The position numbers were made by a program, and so were the translations under genes. A stretch of 64,000 nt of DNA from Kangiella sp. TOML190 (GTDB lineage: Bacteria > Pseudomonadota > Gammaproteobacteria > Enterobacterales > Kangiellaceae). The DNA is taken from NCBI RefSeq assembly GCF_023706045.1, contig NZ_BQYL01000001.1, forward strand, positions 992,001 through 1,056,000, given 5' to 3'. Below are positions 45,103 through 56,866 of this stretch, one piece after another. Under the pieces are notes generated by a model. It did not search any database and was not told the DNA's origin. It worked only from the letters and a program-made list of their open reading frames with translations. Each line of letters begins with the position of its first letter. Within the stretch, counting starts at the first letter, position 1.

Positions 45103-46959
45103 CTAAGGATTCAGTGCGGCTTGAATACGCCTATGAAAAACCTCGGCATCTTCAAATCCAGTGGCTCGGTATTCAGTCAGTTCTTGCCCTTGAGCATCAA
45201 AAAACATAATGGTGGGCAGGCCTAACACTTGATATTGCATCATCAGTTCAACATCTTGCTCGTCATTATCAGTAACATCTGCCTGTAGTAAAATGCTGTT
45301 ACTTAAAGCGTCTTGAACCTTCTTATCGGTAAAGACTAAATCTTCAAATTCATAACAGGCGCTGCACCATTCGGCAAAAAAGTCGAGCATAATAGTTTTA
45401 TTTTGTGCCTTGGCATTTGCAATTTCTCGATTCAGATCGGCCAAAGATTTAATGGTTTTAAATTCAAGATGGCTACTGGCTTGATTGTTAATACCGTTAA
45501 GCGGATTGCTAATCCGACCTTTGCCCGTGTAGGTACCCACCGCAAGCAAAACACCGTAAATAGCCATTAATAGCCCTAGCAATTTGAACACTTTGGCGGC
45601 TTTGCCTTGCGCGGTGTTAAAAGCGCCCAGCAGGTAAGCACCAGCAAAAGCCAGCACGCTTAAGCCGCCCAAGAAGAGCCAGTGCGGGATCAAGTGCTTG
45701 ACGATGTAAAGCGCTAGGCCAAGCATAATAATGCCGAACAAGCTACGGATCTTGCTCATCCAAGGACCAGCTTTAGGCAGCAGTTTGCCGCCTGAGGCGC
45801 CGATGATTAGCAATGGAATACCAATACCAAAGCCCAATCCATATAAGGTCACAGCGCCTAGCAGCGCATCACCAGTTGCCGAAATCACGATAAAAGCGGC
45901 AATCAAGGGTGCGGTGACGCAAGGCGAAACAATTAAGGCAGAAATGGCGCCCATAATGCCTGCACCAAGGTAAGAGCCTGAGGCTTGTTGGTTGCTGGTG
46001 TTGGTTAACTTTTCTTGTAAGCTGCTTGGCAATTTAATTTCGTACAAACCAAACATCGACAGTGCTAGTAATACGAAAATAATGGCGGCGCTGATGGTAA
46101 AAGCCGGCGACTGCAATTCCGCGGTGAAACTTTTGCCAACCAAGGCCACTACCACGCCCATAATGGCATAGGTGATGGCAACGGCTTGAGTGTAACTCAG
46201 AGATAATAACAAGGATTTGCGGCTTGAGATTTGCTCGCCTTGGCCAACGATAATGCTCGAAATGATCGGGATCATCGGGTACACGCAAGCGGTGAAAGCC
46301 ATTAACAAGCCTGCGCCGATAAACCAAATAAAGTTTTGCCAAAGGTTATTGGATTTGATTTCTTCGACCCAGACATTGGTGTTGTTTTGGAAACCAGAGG
46401 CAAGCTTTGAGCCGGCGTCTGAATTGTCCAAGGGTTTGAAATTAGTGGTATCTGCCGACACCAGTGTTTTGGCGATTTCAGGACTTAAGTTGAGCTCAAA
46501 CTCGCGACTGGTCGGCGGGTAACAGAGTCGATCTTCGGCGCAACCTTGAAAGTCGAGCGTCAGCAACAAAGAAGGATTAATCGCTGATTGGATGGGAGCC
46601 GAGAACTCCAGAAAATTGTAATAGACTTCGGTCAAACCAAAATAGGGGTCGTCCTTTTCGTAACCTTCGGGGATCAACAACTCGCCGAACTCAGCGTCAT
46701 TGGAACGTAACTTGAGGCGCATTTTATACAGATAATAGCCTTTGGCGATCTCAAATTTCACCAAAACCTGATCGTCTAACACTTCCAGGCTAGGAATAAA
46801 GGCTTCGTCCACCTTCAAAAGTTTTTCTTCTTTTTCGATCAAAGAGCCTAAATCAATAGGGTTGTTGGCCAAAACAGCAAAGCTAGCAAAAAAAGCTAGC
46901 AGAACTAGCACAGTGGTAACGAAAAAAGGCGCAAAGAAACGGTAATTAATGTTATTCAT
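45103..46959 (-). CDS. dsbD: Thiol:disulfide interchange protein DsbD
   Basis: About 618 residues. Signal peptide (FFVTTVLVLLAFFASFAVLA), periplasmic alpha domain with its Cys pair (DFQGCAEDRLCYPP), eight-helix membrane domain with the two redox Cys (ACVYPMIPI and SPCVTAPL) and C-terminal thioredoxin domain with C532 and C535 (EWCSACYEF). It moves electrons from cytosolic thioredoxin to the periplasm for DsbC, CcmG and similar proteins. The frame runs to 47025, overlapping cutA; ATG 46959 fits the signal peptide. Lies 7 nt after cutA: the cutA-dsbD pair is as in E. coli. Confidence 0.96.
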   Translation of the reverse strand: MNNINYRFFAPFFVTTVLVLLAFFASFAVLANNPIDLGSLIEKEEKLLKVDEAFIPSLEVLDDQVLVKFEIAKGYYLYKMRLKLRSNDAEFGELLIPEGYEKDDPYFGLTEVYYNFLEFSAPIQSAINPSLLLTLDFQGCAEDRLCYPPTSREFELNLSPEIAKTLVSADTTNFKPLDNSDAGSKLASGFQNNTNVWVEEIKSNNLWQNFIWFIGAGLLMAFTACVYPMIPIISSIIVGQGEQISSRKSLLLSLSYTQAVAITYAIMGVVVALVGKSFTAELQSPAFTISAAIIFVLLALSMFGLYEIKLPSSLQEKLTNTSNQQASGSYLGAGIMGAISALIVSPCVTAPLIAAFIVISATGDALLGAVTLYGLGFGIGIPLLIIGASGGKLLPKAGPWMSKIRSLFGIIMLGLALYIVKHLIPHWLFLGGLSVLAFAGAYLLGAFNTAQGKAAKVFKLLGLLMAIYGVLLAVGTYTGKGRISNPLNGINNQASSHLEFKTIKSLADLNREIANAKAQNKTIMLDFFAEWCSACYEFEDLVFTDKKVQDALSNSILLQADVTDNDEQDVELMMQYQVLGLPTIMFFDAQGQELTEYRATGFEDAEVFHRRIQAALNP

Positions 46960-46966
46960 GGAGTTA

Positions 46967-47296
46967 TTAAGCTTTGTTGATATTCGTTTGTAACCATTGT
47001 CCATAAGAGGCTGAAAGCTGCTCAATATTACAACTAATCAGCTCCGGAATCTCATAAGGGTGCTGTTTGGTTAACAATTCTTCGATGGCAGTGAATTGTT
47101 CAGCAGTGGATTTGATCAATAAGATCACTTCTTGGGTTTTCTCGATGGCGCCTTGCCAAGCGTAAACACTGCTCACTTGCGGGATCAGATTAACGCAGGC
47201 GGCAAGCTTACGCTCAACCAGTTGGCGCGCCAACGATTCGGCAATCGCTTGCTCGGGCGCGGTGCTGATAAATAATTGGAACTCTTGTTGACTCAC
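46967..47296 (-). CDS. cutA: Divalent cation tolerance protein CutA
   Basis: A 109-residue CutA1-family protein, trimeric with a ferredoxin-like fold. AESLARQLVERKLAACVNLI and the KQHPYEIPELISCNIE stretch are family signatures. In E. coli it affects copper and other cation tolerance; the mechanism is unclear. First gene of cutA-dsbD, upstream of the copper genes. Confidence 0.95.
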   Translation of the reverse strand: MSQQEFQLFISTAPEQAIAESLARQLVERKLAACVNLIPQVSSVYAWQGAIEKTQEVILLIKSTAEQFTAIEELLTKQHPYEIPELISCNIEQLSASYGQWLQTNINKA

Positions 47297-47464
47297 CTGA
47301 CTATTCCTAAGGCCTCATAATTGGTTACAATTGTTTGGCTTGCATTATCGAAAGTGACCGCCATTATAAGGTTATTCACTACAGATATCATGAGTTTGCT
47401 GCGCCTTGCATAGTAAAGGTTTGTCAGCAATTTGGGTATTTTCTTAGGACAATTGAGCAAAATT

Positions 47465-47953
47465 ATGTGGTTTAGACACTTTCTTCTACTGTTTATCGTT
47501 ATTGCTATCGCCGAAGTTTATGTGTTGCTGAGCGTTGGCGGTCTTATCGGTGCTGGCTGGACGGTGTTTTTGATTATTCTTACCGGTGTGATCGGGGTTA
47601 ATATGCTGAAAGGGCAAGGGATTAGTGTGTTTGCTCGTTTCCAACAAAAGCTTAGTAGTGGTCAAGCGCCAGCAGAAGAGATGGTCGAAGGGATACTGTT
47701 AGTAGTTGCTGGGGCTTTTTTGATTACCCCAGGTTTTATCACTGACACCCTAGGTTTTTTATGGCTAATTCCGCAAAGTCGCGACTGGTTTGCTAAAAAA
47801 TTGATCAAGCTTGGCTGGTTTGGTGCGGTAAGAACCACAGGGTTTACCTCAGATCCGAGCGCCGATCCTCATCAATCGAGCCAATCTCATTCGTCCAGCA
47901 AAGCTGCAACCGATGATAGCGTGATTGAAGGCGAATATGAGCGCAAGGATTAA
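47465..47953 (+). CDS. fxsA: FxsA family membrane protein
   Basis: About 162 residues with four hydrophobic segments in the first 110 residues (FRHFLLLFIVIAIAEVYVLL, GWTVFLIILTGVIGVNML, GILLVVAGAFLITPGFITDT) and a polar tail. ITPGFITDTLGFLWLIP is the FxsA signature. In E. coli FxsA over-expression relieves phage F-exclusion; its normal role is unknown. The open frame starts at a TTG (47432); ATG 47465 (MWFRHF) matches the family N-terminus, although the ribosome site is weak. Confidence 0.9.
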   Translation: MWFRHFLLLFIVIAIAEVYVLLSVGGLIGAGWTVFLIILTGVIGVNMLKGQGISVFARFQQKLSSGQAPAEEMVEGILLVVAGAFLITPGFITDTLGFLWLIPQSRDWFAKKLIKLGWFGAVRTTGFTSDPSADPHQSSQSHSSSKAATDDSVIEGEYERKD

Positions 47954-48120
47954 TTTGGAATATATCGTACAAAATCAAGGCTCTAGGGCTTAGAGTTAAC
48001 TCATTGATTACACGGCAATATTTTGTGATGGAGTTCACTATTTGCCCGTAATGAAACATGCTAAAGTGGGTTTCAAATTGCCTATAAATATGAGATTCAA
48101 GGCGGTTTCATCCAAAAAGT

Positions 48121-48133
48121 GGTATTCAATACC
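48121..48133. promoter_or_regulatory. Candidate operator upstream of the PQQ dehydrogenase
   Basis: A perfect dyad GGTATT-C-AATACC, centred 32 nt before the dehydrogenase start, just upstream of its AAGGAGGG ribosome site. It could be a repressor operator; no family is recognised. Confidence 0.35.
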
Positions 48134-48158
48134 GTAGAAAGTATCTAAGGAGGGCAAC

Positions 48159-50546
48159 ATGTCTTATAGCAGTAAAGCCTTAAAGGCTCTTGCTATCTTT
48201 ACTATAGCAGTTGGCGCACTTTTATTCTTCCCAGGTATCTGGTTAATAGTCGAAGGCGGTCAGGCGAGTAGTTGGTTTTATATAATTGCTGGTGCAAGTT
48301 TGTTATTCGCTGGTTATAAATTTTACCGAGCTGAGCATAGCGGTATTCATATATACCTTTTGGTCTGCTTATTGGCCATTCCTTGGGCTTTATATGAAGT
48401 TTGGTCAATGCAAAGTTGGTTTTGGCCTCTGATCCCTAGACTTTTCAGTTTTGCTTTTTTGTTACTGTTGGTTTTGCTGGCGGTGCCAAAATTTGAACAG
48501 TATAGGAATGACAATAAAGCCAAATATTTATCTAGAATCGCCGCTGCGGTATTGGCGGTTGGCTTGTTGACGACTTTATGGGGTATGTTTCAACCGCAAG
48601 GGGTGATTCAAAACCCCTACACGCCTGATCCGAAAGCTATGTTGATGCAGGCTACTAAAGAAATGGGTAATCGATGGCATAATTATGGCGGAACAACCAT
48701 GGGTAATCGTTATATTCCTGCCAAGCAAATTACGCGGGAAAACATCGATAAACTGGAGGTTGCCTGGACTTATCGAACCAAGGTTTTTGGTGATCACGAT
48801 TTAGCCGATCAAAACACTCCAGTATTTGGTAATAATACGGTCTTTGCTTGTACCCCTAATAATCAAGTGCATGCTATCGATGGCGAAACCGGTGTTGGTA
48901 AATGGGTTTATGATCCTAAAGCTAGCTCGCCCTTTTTCTACCGATGTCGCGGAGTAACCTATTACGAGCCGCCAGTTGATCCGGACGGTAGAGCTGGGGG
49001 TGTTTGCAGTAAGCGGATTGCGATGAATACGGTAGATGCACGGTTATTCTCTTTGGATGCCGAGACAGGCCAACCCTGTACTGACTTTGGTAACAATGGA
49101 GTTTTAGATCTTACCAAGGATATGGGAAAGGTTGAACCTGGCTATTATTTTCAAACCTCTGCGCCTACGGTCACTCGCAATATGATTATCGTCGGAGGTT
49201 TGGTGGTTGATAACAATCGAGTAGGTGAACCATCTGGAGTTATTCGTGCTTTTGATGGCAGCAGTGGGGAGTTGAAATGGGCTTGGGACTTGGGTCGACC
49301 CGGAAAAATGGGGGCTCCGGAGCCGGGCGAAACTTATACACGAGGAACCCCAAACGTTTGGACACATCCGGCAGTGGATGAAGCATTGGGTCTTATTTAT
49401 TTACCCATGGGTAATGCTACACCAGATGTCGGCATTGCACATCGTCGCCCCTTCGATCATGAGTATGGCGCCTCTATTGTGGCTTTGGATACTGCCACTG
49501 GCGAGGAGCGCTGGAAGTTCCAGACGGTATATCGTGACAGCTGGGATTATGATTTACCATCCCAACCCACTTTATATGATGTAACGGATCCTGAAACTGG
49601 CGCTAAGGTGCCAGCGTTAATTCAACCCACTAAACGTGGGCAAATCTTTATGCTCAACCGGATTACTGGCAAACCGATAGCTGAAGTGGTTGACAAGCCA
49701 GTGGCTACTGATGGTGCGGCTCCGGGTATTGGAGAGCTATCGCCAGTACAGCCTTATTCTGTTGGCATGCCGAATATTGGTGGAGAAGCCTTATCAGAAA
49801 ATCATATGTGGGGCGCTACCATTATCGATCAACTTTTTTGTCGCATTCAATTTCGTTCAGTCGCTTATACCGGTAATGAATTTCCGCCACCTTCTTTGGA
49901 GCCATTTTTTACTTATCCAGGAGCGCAAGGTGGCATGAACTGGGGCTCCGGCTCAGTAGACGAAACTCGTGGAATCTACGTGATCAATGATCTCAGGTTA
50001 CCCATTATTACCAGCCTTATTCCACGCGAAGATATGCCTGATATTAAGCTTCCGGCAGGGCCGCATGATCCAATCGGCCCCCAGCTTGGAACTCCGTATG
50101 CATTAAAGCGTGATGCGCCGAGTTCGATTCTAGGCTTTTTATGCAGCCAACCCCCTTACGGAACTATTTCTGGAATCGATTTGAAAACTCGCAAAATCCT
50201 ATGGCAAAGACCAGTAGGTACGGTTGAGGATTTGGATTTTATCGGGGTCCATACTGGTATGCGAATCCCGTTGGGCATGCCAACCTTGGGCGGTAGCGTG
50301 ATTACTGGAGGTGGCCTAGTCTTTTTCCCTAATGCCATGGATCGCTATATGCGAGTATTTGATATTGAAACAGGTGAAGAAATTCGGCGTATAAAAATGC
50401 CAGTTGGCGCCAATGCAACGCCGATGAGTTACGTTGCTGATAACGGTAAGCAATATGTTGTTGCTTCTTTTGGTGGCTCTACTTATGCTACGGATGAAAA
50501 TCGAGGAGATTACGTTGTAGCTTTTGCATTACCCGATGACCTCTAG
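48159..50546 (+). CDS. gcd: Membrane-bound PQQ-dependent glucose-type dehydrogenase
   Basis: A 795-residue quinoprotein (E. coli Gcd is 796). Five N-terminal membrane helices (about 8-145) are followed by an eight-bladed PQQ propeller (about 165-795): WHNYGGTTMGNRYIPAKQI, WVYDPKASSPFFYRCRGV, AFDGSSGELKWAWDLGRP, YRDSWDYDLPSQPTL and GGSVITGGGLVFFPN. It oxidises glucose (or quinate/shikimate in related enzymes) in the periplasm and reduces ubiquinone. The exact sugar or acid cannot be told. A strong AAGGAGGG precedes the ATG. No pqq synthesis genes are in the window. Confidence 0.9.
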   Translation: MSYSSKALKALAIFTIAVGALLFFPGIWLIVEGGQASSWFYIIAGASLLFAGYKFYRAEHSGIHIYLLVCLLAIPWALYEVWSMQSWFWPLIPRLFSFAFLLLLVLLAVPKFEQYRNDNKAKYLSRIAAAVLAVGLLTTLWGMFQPQGVIQNPYTPDPKAMLMQATKEMGNRWHNYGGTTMGNRYIPAKQITRENIDKLEVAWTYRTKVFGDHDLADQNTPVFGNNTVFACTPNNQVHAIDGETGVGKWVYDPKASSPFFYRCRGVTYYEPPVDPDGRAGGVCSKRIAMNTVDARLFSLDAETGQPCTDFGNNGVLDLTKDMGKVEPGYYFQTSAPTVTRNMIIVGGLVVDNNRVGEPSGVIRAFDGSSGELKWAWDLGRPGKMGAPEPGETYTRGTPNVWTHPAVDEALGLIYLPMGNATPDVGIAHRRPFDHEYGASIVALDTATGEERWKFQTVYRDSWDYDLPSQPTLYDVTDPETGAKVPALIQPTKRGQIFMLNRITGKPIAEVVDKPVATDGAAPGIGELSPVQPYSVGMPNIGGEALSENHMWGATIIDQLFCRIQFRSVAYTGNEFPPPSLEPFFTYPGAQGGMNWGSGSVDETRGIYVINDLRLPIITSLIPREDMPDIKLPAGPHDPIGPQLGTPYALKRDAPSSILGFLCSQPPYGTISGIDLKTRKILWQRPVGTVEDLDFIGVHTGMRIPLGMPTLGGSVITGGGLVFFPNAMDRYMRVFDIETGEEIRRIKMPVGANATPMSYVADNGKQYVVASFGGSTYATDENRGDYVVAFALPDDL

Positions 50547-50720
50547 AGCGTAGATTGGGTTGAATGGAATAACCACGGCTAAAATGTCATCTGTAAGGGC
50601 TTTTTAATCGTGGCCAGCGAAAATTATCATATATAACTGAGATTGTAGATCAAATTAAACATTCCTTAGGCTTTCAAGCTTTAGTTTTTTTCGAGGCAAA
50701 AAAATCTGTCAATTAAATAA

Positions 50721-50739
50721 TTCTATCAAACAGATAGAA
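50721..50739. promoter_or_regulatory. OxyR-like binding site upstream of katG
   Basis: TTCTATC-AAACA-GATAGAA, a perfect 7-5-7 dyad 85 nt before katG. Its centre, CTATC-N5-GATAG, equals the middle of the OxyR tetramer motif; the outer half-sites (50711-50727 and 50733-50749) match only partly. OxyR control of katG is well known in gammaproteobacteria, so the placement supports the call. Confidence 0.6.
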
Positions 50740-50755
50740 AAGCTTGATTTCATAA

Positions 50756-53047
<2,292 letters not shown>

Positions 53048-53071
53048 GGCTCATTGAGATAAACACCTAAT

Positions 53072-53104
53072 AAAAAAGCGTTAGCCTTGGCTAGCGTTTT
53101 TTTT
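53072..53104 (+). terminator. Rho-independent terminator of katG
   Basis: A nine-bp stem with two G-U pairs, GCGTTAGCC (53078-53086) with GGCTAGCGT (53089-53097), is followed by eight T residues. It lies 30 nt after the katG stop. Confidence 0.88.
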
Positions 53105-53155
53105 ATGTAGGTTCTTACTCTTAAAGATAACGGCATCAAGTGGCATGAGTAATTT

Positions 53156-54562
53156 TCAAGGCGACCAGTCAGGGTTTCGGCCATCGTCAACCAATTGGAC
53201 TAGGTTCTTTCCGTCGCTGTCGATGCGCCAGATGGAGCAGGGGCATTGTGGGCGGTCGCCAAAGCGAACTTTTTGTGGGCTATCGCTTAGTTTGGCAGCG
53301 CGATCAAACACGATTTGCTGACCATTGGGGGAAATGGCGGCGGTACCAATGGCTTGATTGTCGAGCTTTAAAATTTGCTTAAATGGACCATCGTTGTGGG
53401 AAATATAAATTGCCGCAAAATCTGGCAATCGAGTATCTCTGCCATAGGCCGAAATAATGGTGGTTTTGCCATCAGTGGTTGCATCAATGCTGGTTAATTT
53501 ACAGCTAATGGTCTCACCACACAGGTTGGTTGCCCCGCCTTTAATTTCAGCGGGCTGTTTAACTGGCGCAACATAAAGTCCGGTGGCAATGGCGGCGGAT
53601 TGAAAAGCCACGATAGCCGGTTGGTCGCTGTCGGCACCGCCGGCAAAGACTCGTGTGATCTTATTGTTAGTGGTATTGTCGCGCGTATCTAGCCAGCGGC
53701 TAGCGCTTTCGTTCGGTTTTATATCGGCATTAACCATCCAGATATTGTGTGACGAGAGCGTCGTATCCGGCTCCGAATAAATCACCGCTAAAGTTTGGTC
53801 GTCGACCCAAGCAGGTGAATAAACTAATGGACAAGTCACGCTAAACAACATTGGCATAGAGCCTGCATCCACCGTTTTTCCGGCGATTAGATCCACTTTT
53901 AACGCAGCATCAAAGCTACAAGGGTTGCTATGCCCCGGGTGGTGATTGAAAATCCGCACATATTGATAGATGTCTTTACCAAAATCGGCAACTTCTAAAG
54001 TAAAGGTTGCTGTTTGTCCTTCGCGCAATAGTTGTTTCGATGGCTCTTTAGCGCCTTGCACCCAAGCTGACAATTCACCGCCTTTAAGCAAACGGCGAGC
54101 TTTAACCTGTACCTTGCCAGTATTATATTGTGCCAATTCATCGATGGAGGGTGCATCGCTAGGACGCTTTAAATTATCACCATTGGCATCGATCACATAG
54201 ACATTGGTGGTGTTGTAGGAGCGATCCCAGTCATGATCCGAAGCAAAGGCAATCCGCTGCCCATCGGGCGAAGCGGCAAGTTCCCAGATAGAGGTTTCTT
54301 TGGCTGCATAATCGGGGATGCTAAAAATTTCTCGCTGATTGTTGCCATCGGGGCTGATCGCTTGAATGCTGTTGCCGACATGGCTGGGTGTGATAAAGAT
54401 AATTTCTTCTTGTTTGGTAAACGCTTGAATCGGTTTGTCTTGTGTGAAAGTTTTCAGCGAGTTGTTTTTTTCAGGCTCAGACGAACTTGTCCGAGGGTTC
54501 TCATCGGTTGGCGAACAGGCGATCAATATTAAAGCGGCAAGGCAAAACCCAAAGTAGCGCAT
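53156..54562 (-). CDS. PD40/TolB-like beta-propeller lipoprotein
   Basis: A 468-residue lipoprotein: signal peptide with lipobox (FCLAALILIACSPT, Cys16) and a propeller built of WD40-like PD40 repeats, e.g. ISPDGNNQREIFSIP, ASPDGQRIAFASDHDWD, ISPNGQQIVFDRAAK and IDSDGKNLVQLVDDG. Such proteins resemble TolB C-domains but no Tol genes are near. Function unknown. It probably sits in the periplasmic face of a membrane. The 255 nt upstream, up to the oxidoreductase stop, show nothing nameable. Confidence 0.8.
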   Translation of the reverse strand: MRYFGFCLAALILIACSPTDENPRTSSSEPEKNNSLKTFTQDKPIQAFTKQEEIIFITPSHVGNSIQAISPDGNNQREIFSIPDYAAKETSIWELAASPDGQRIAFASDHDWDRSYNTTNVYVIDANGDNLKRPSDAPSIDELAQYNTGKVQVKARRLLKGGELSAWVQGAKEPSKQLLREGQTATFTLEVADFGKDIYQYVRIFNHHPGHSNPCSFDAALKVDLIAGKTVDAGSMPMLFSVTCPLVYSPAWVDDQTLAVIYSEPDTTLSSHNIWMVNADIKPNESASRWLDTRDNTTNNKITRVFAGGADSDQPAIVAFQSAAIATGLYVAPVKQPAEIKGGATNLCGETISCKLTSIDATTDGKTTIISAYGRDTRLPDFAAIYISHNDGPFKQILKLDNQAIGTAAISPNGQQIVFDRAAKLSDSPQKVRFGDRPQCPCSIWRIDSDGKNLVQLVDDGRNPDWSP

Positions 54563-54817
54563 AACCTCTATCTTTCCAATAAAAGCGGTTTAGATGAGTT
54601 TATCTGCAATGATGTGTGCTTTGCTAGGCCGCAGTCCTTATCTTTGGCGGGTTGATCGGTGATACTGATGGGTAATTATCATCTTAAATGTGAGGCTTTC
54701 CACAAATGGAACTAACCCATTCACCTTCACCTAGTTAGTCATTCGTCTTCGCAAGTAAAGCCCAAAACGGTTTATGATGGGTTTTTTGTTAATGCTAAAA
54801 AACTATCAGCCTTGACG

Positions 54818-55753
54818 TTAAGGTTGACCAACGTACAGGGCAATTTTACCCACCGTGCGTCCAGATTCGCTTAAGGCATGAGCTTTTTCGATATCGCTTA
54901 AGGCAAACTCGGCTCCGACTAGTGGTCGAACTTGGCCTTGATCGACCATTTCTGCCAATTGCTCAAGAATTTGCGCGTTTGGTTCAATAAAATAATCCAT
55001 TGCCTTAACGCCATATTCTTGGGCTTTTTCTTGTGAGGGCGGGCTAACCACCGATGCTAGCAAGCCGCCAGGTTTGAGTACCGAAAATGACGATTCTTGA
55101 ACCTCTCCACCAAGAGTATCGAAAACCATATCTAGATCGCTCAAGACTTGGCTGAAATCTGTTGTTGTGTAATCAATGACTTGGTCAGCACCTAAAGATT
55201 TAACCAAAGCGGCGTTTTTGCTTGATGTGGTTGAAATAACGTAGGCGCCACGCGCTTTGGCGATTTGAATGGCCAGTGAACCGACGCCGCCAGAACCAGC
55301 ATGAACCAAAACTTTTTGCCCAGCCTTAAGATTGCCATGGGTGACGATAGCGTCCCAAGCGGTGATCCCCGCCAACGGCAAGGTTGCTGCTTCGGTATGG
55401 GAAATGGTTTGCGGTTTAAGCGCCACTTCATCAGCCTTGACGCTAATATATTCAGCATAGGTGCCATTGCGGTTAATATCGGGGCGCGAATAGACCTGAT
55501 CGCCCGCTTTAAAATCAGTCACTTGTGAGCCAACAGCCTCAACCACGCCCGAAAGATCCCAACCAGGGGTTAAGGGCATGTCATAGTTGATATAATCTTT
55601 TAAATAACCAGCGCGAACTTTCCAGTCCACAGGGTTTACCGAACTGGCAACGATCTTGATCAGGACTTCATCAGCGGCAATTTCAGGTTTAGGCGCATCT
55701 TCATAAGATAAAACTTTGGCGTCACCATATTGGTGCATTCTAACGGCTTTCAT
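54818..55753 (-). CDS. NADP-dependent quinone oxidoreductase-like dehydrogenase
   Basis: A 311-residue zinc-free medium-chain dehydrogenase of the zeta-crystallin/quinone reductase type. MKAVRMHQYGDAKVLSYEDAP, the GroES-like domain (PGWDLSGVVEAVG) and the Rossmann motif VLVHAGSGGVGSLAIQIAKARG (AxxGGVGS) are typical. The cofactor is likely NADPH. The substrate is unknown; the annotated relatives reduce quinones or enones. Stands alone, with 182 nt upstream that hold no evident gene. Confidence 0.9.
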   Translation of the reverse strand: MKAVRMHQYGDAKVLSYEDAPKPEIAADEVLIKIVASSVNPVDWKVRAGYLKDYINYDMPLTPGWDLSGVVEAVGSQVTDFKAGDQVYSRPDINRNGTYAEYISVKADEVALKPQTISHTEAATLPLAGITAWDAIVTHGNLKAGQKVLVHAGSGGVGSLAIQIAKARGAYVISTTSSKNAALVKSLGADQVIDYTTTDFSQVLSDLDMVFDTLGGEVQESSFSVLKPGGLLASVVSPPSQEKAQEYGVKAMDYFIEPNAQILEQLAEMVDQGQVRPLVGAEFALSDIEKAHALSESGRTVGKIALYVGQP

Positions 55754-55935
55754 AAGGTTACCTTTTGTATCAATGAATCAGATTTAGCAAATCTGCTTTG
55801 CTAAAAAATAGGTGTTGATAAGACCTAGACAACTGGTCTAAGTTCAAGCAAAAAGGTGAAGCAGTTGGCAAATTGCGCTATTAGTTGGCAGATTAATTAA
55901 TGTAAGCCCTGCGCTTTTATACGGCCTTTATTTAT

Positions 55936-56271
55936 CTAGGCTTTTTTCACGAAAGCGGCGGTGATCATCATTTCGCCCGCGCCATCGACTTTACAGTCGA
56001 GTTCGTGATCTTTGCCGTCTTTAATGCGTCTGATCAAAGCTTTAGTGCCAATTTTTAGCACTTGCGAACTGCCTTTTACCTTTAAGTCTTTGATAAAAGT
56101 GACTTTATCGCCCGCGACTAATTCAGTGCCATTGGCATCTTTAGCGGTTGGCTCATCACTTTCAGCGTTTTCATCAGGATTCCACTCAAAAGCACATTCA
56201 GGACAAATTAGCTGCTGCATGTCTTGATAAACATACTCGGAGTTACATTGTGGGCAAGGCGGTAAAGACAT
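55936..56271 (-). CDS. yjdM: YjdM (PhnA) zinc-ribbon protein
   Basis: A 111-residue protein: an N-terminal zinc ribbon ([19 protein letters not shown]) and a C-terminal beta-rich SH3-like domain ([36 protein letters not shown]). Historically called PhnA and linked to alkylphosphonate use in E. coli, but the gene is not needed there and its role is unknown. No phn genes are near. Confidence 0.93.
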   Translation of the reverse strand: MSLPPCPQCNSEYVYQDMQQLICPECAFEWNPDENAESDEPTAKDANGTELVAGDKVTFIKDLKVKGSSQVLKIGTKALIRRIKDGKDHELDCKVDGAGEMMITAAFVKKA

Positions 56272-56414
56272 AATTTACTAGCTGTTGAATTAAATAAGAC
56301 AATTGTAGAGGATAGATGAGTTAGGGAGAAGCATAAACCTCAATATTCGTTTGAGTATGGCCGCTATGAGTTCAAAAGTTTAATCTCGGCCTTATATCGC
56401 ACTTGCTTTTATAT

Positions 56415-56792
56415 TCAACTTGCACCATAGCTGGCTAGCAACCCGATGGGGAGGAGTAATGTCCATTGCGGTAGCTTGATAAACACTTTGTTTGCAAAAA
56501 AGTACCAGCCAACCGCAATAAATACTAATGCAAACAGAAGGTATAGCGCCCCTACAAGCCTAGTGGCTAAATAGAACGCTTGCAGATCATGCCAACCTAC
56601 ATATAAAAGCGCTAGGGAGCTAACAAATAAGGTAACTGAAACAAGGTGCCAGCATGCCAGTAGCGTCGCTTTCGGAACATCTTCCAGATTGGACTTTAGG
56701 AAAGGTCGAACAGGATCTGCTTGACCAGCGAAAAGGTGAATTAGCGCGGTTAAAAGCCCAAGTCCGCCAGCACTTAATATCCACACATTCAT
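56415..56792 (-). CDS. Small four-helix membrane protein, unknown function
   Basis: About 125 residues with four hydrophobic segments (WILSAGGLGLLTALIHLFAG, ATLLACWHLVSVTLFVSSLA, LVGALYLLFALVFIAVGWYF, PQWTLLLPIGLLASYG). The frame is open to 56822, but ATG 56792 (MNVWIL) is preceded by GGAGG at 5-6 nt and starts with the first helix. I do not recognise the family with confidence. It converges with nothing and precedes the alcohol dehydrogenase region on the same strand order (ADH upstream, 45 nt). Confidence 0.78.
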   Translation of the reverse strand: MNVWILSAGGLGLLTALIHLFAGQADPVRPFLKSNLEDVPKATLLACWHLVSVTLFVSSLALLYVGWHDLQAFYLATRLVGALYLLFALVFIAVGWYFFANKVFIKLPQWTLLLPIGLLASYGAS

Positions 56793-56866
56793 AATGGCCT
56801 CCGACAGCTCAGGTGGAAACAACTATTCGCTGCATCTTATTGGTTATTCTAAAAGTAGCGATTGTG

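Noticed and set aside
45731-45973. 80-residue plus-strand ORF opposite dsbD
   Set aside because: It is antisense to the conserved membrane domain of DsbD, with no ribosome site or domain.
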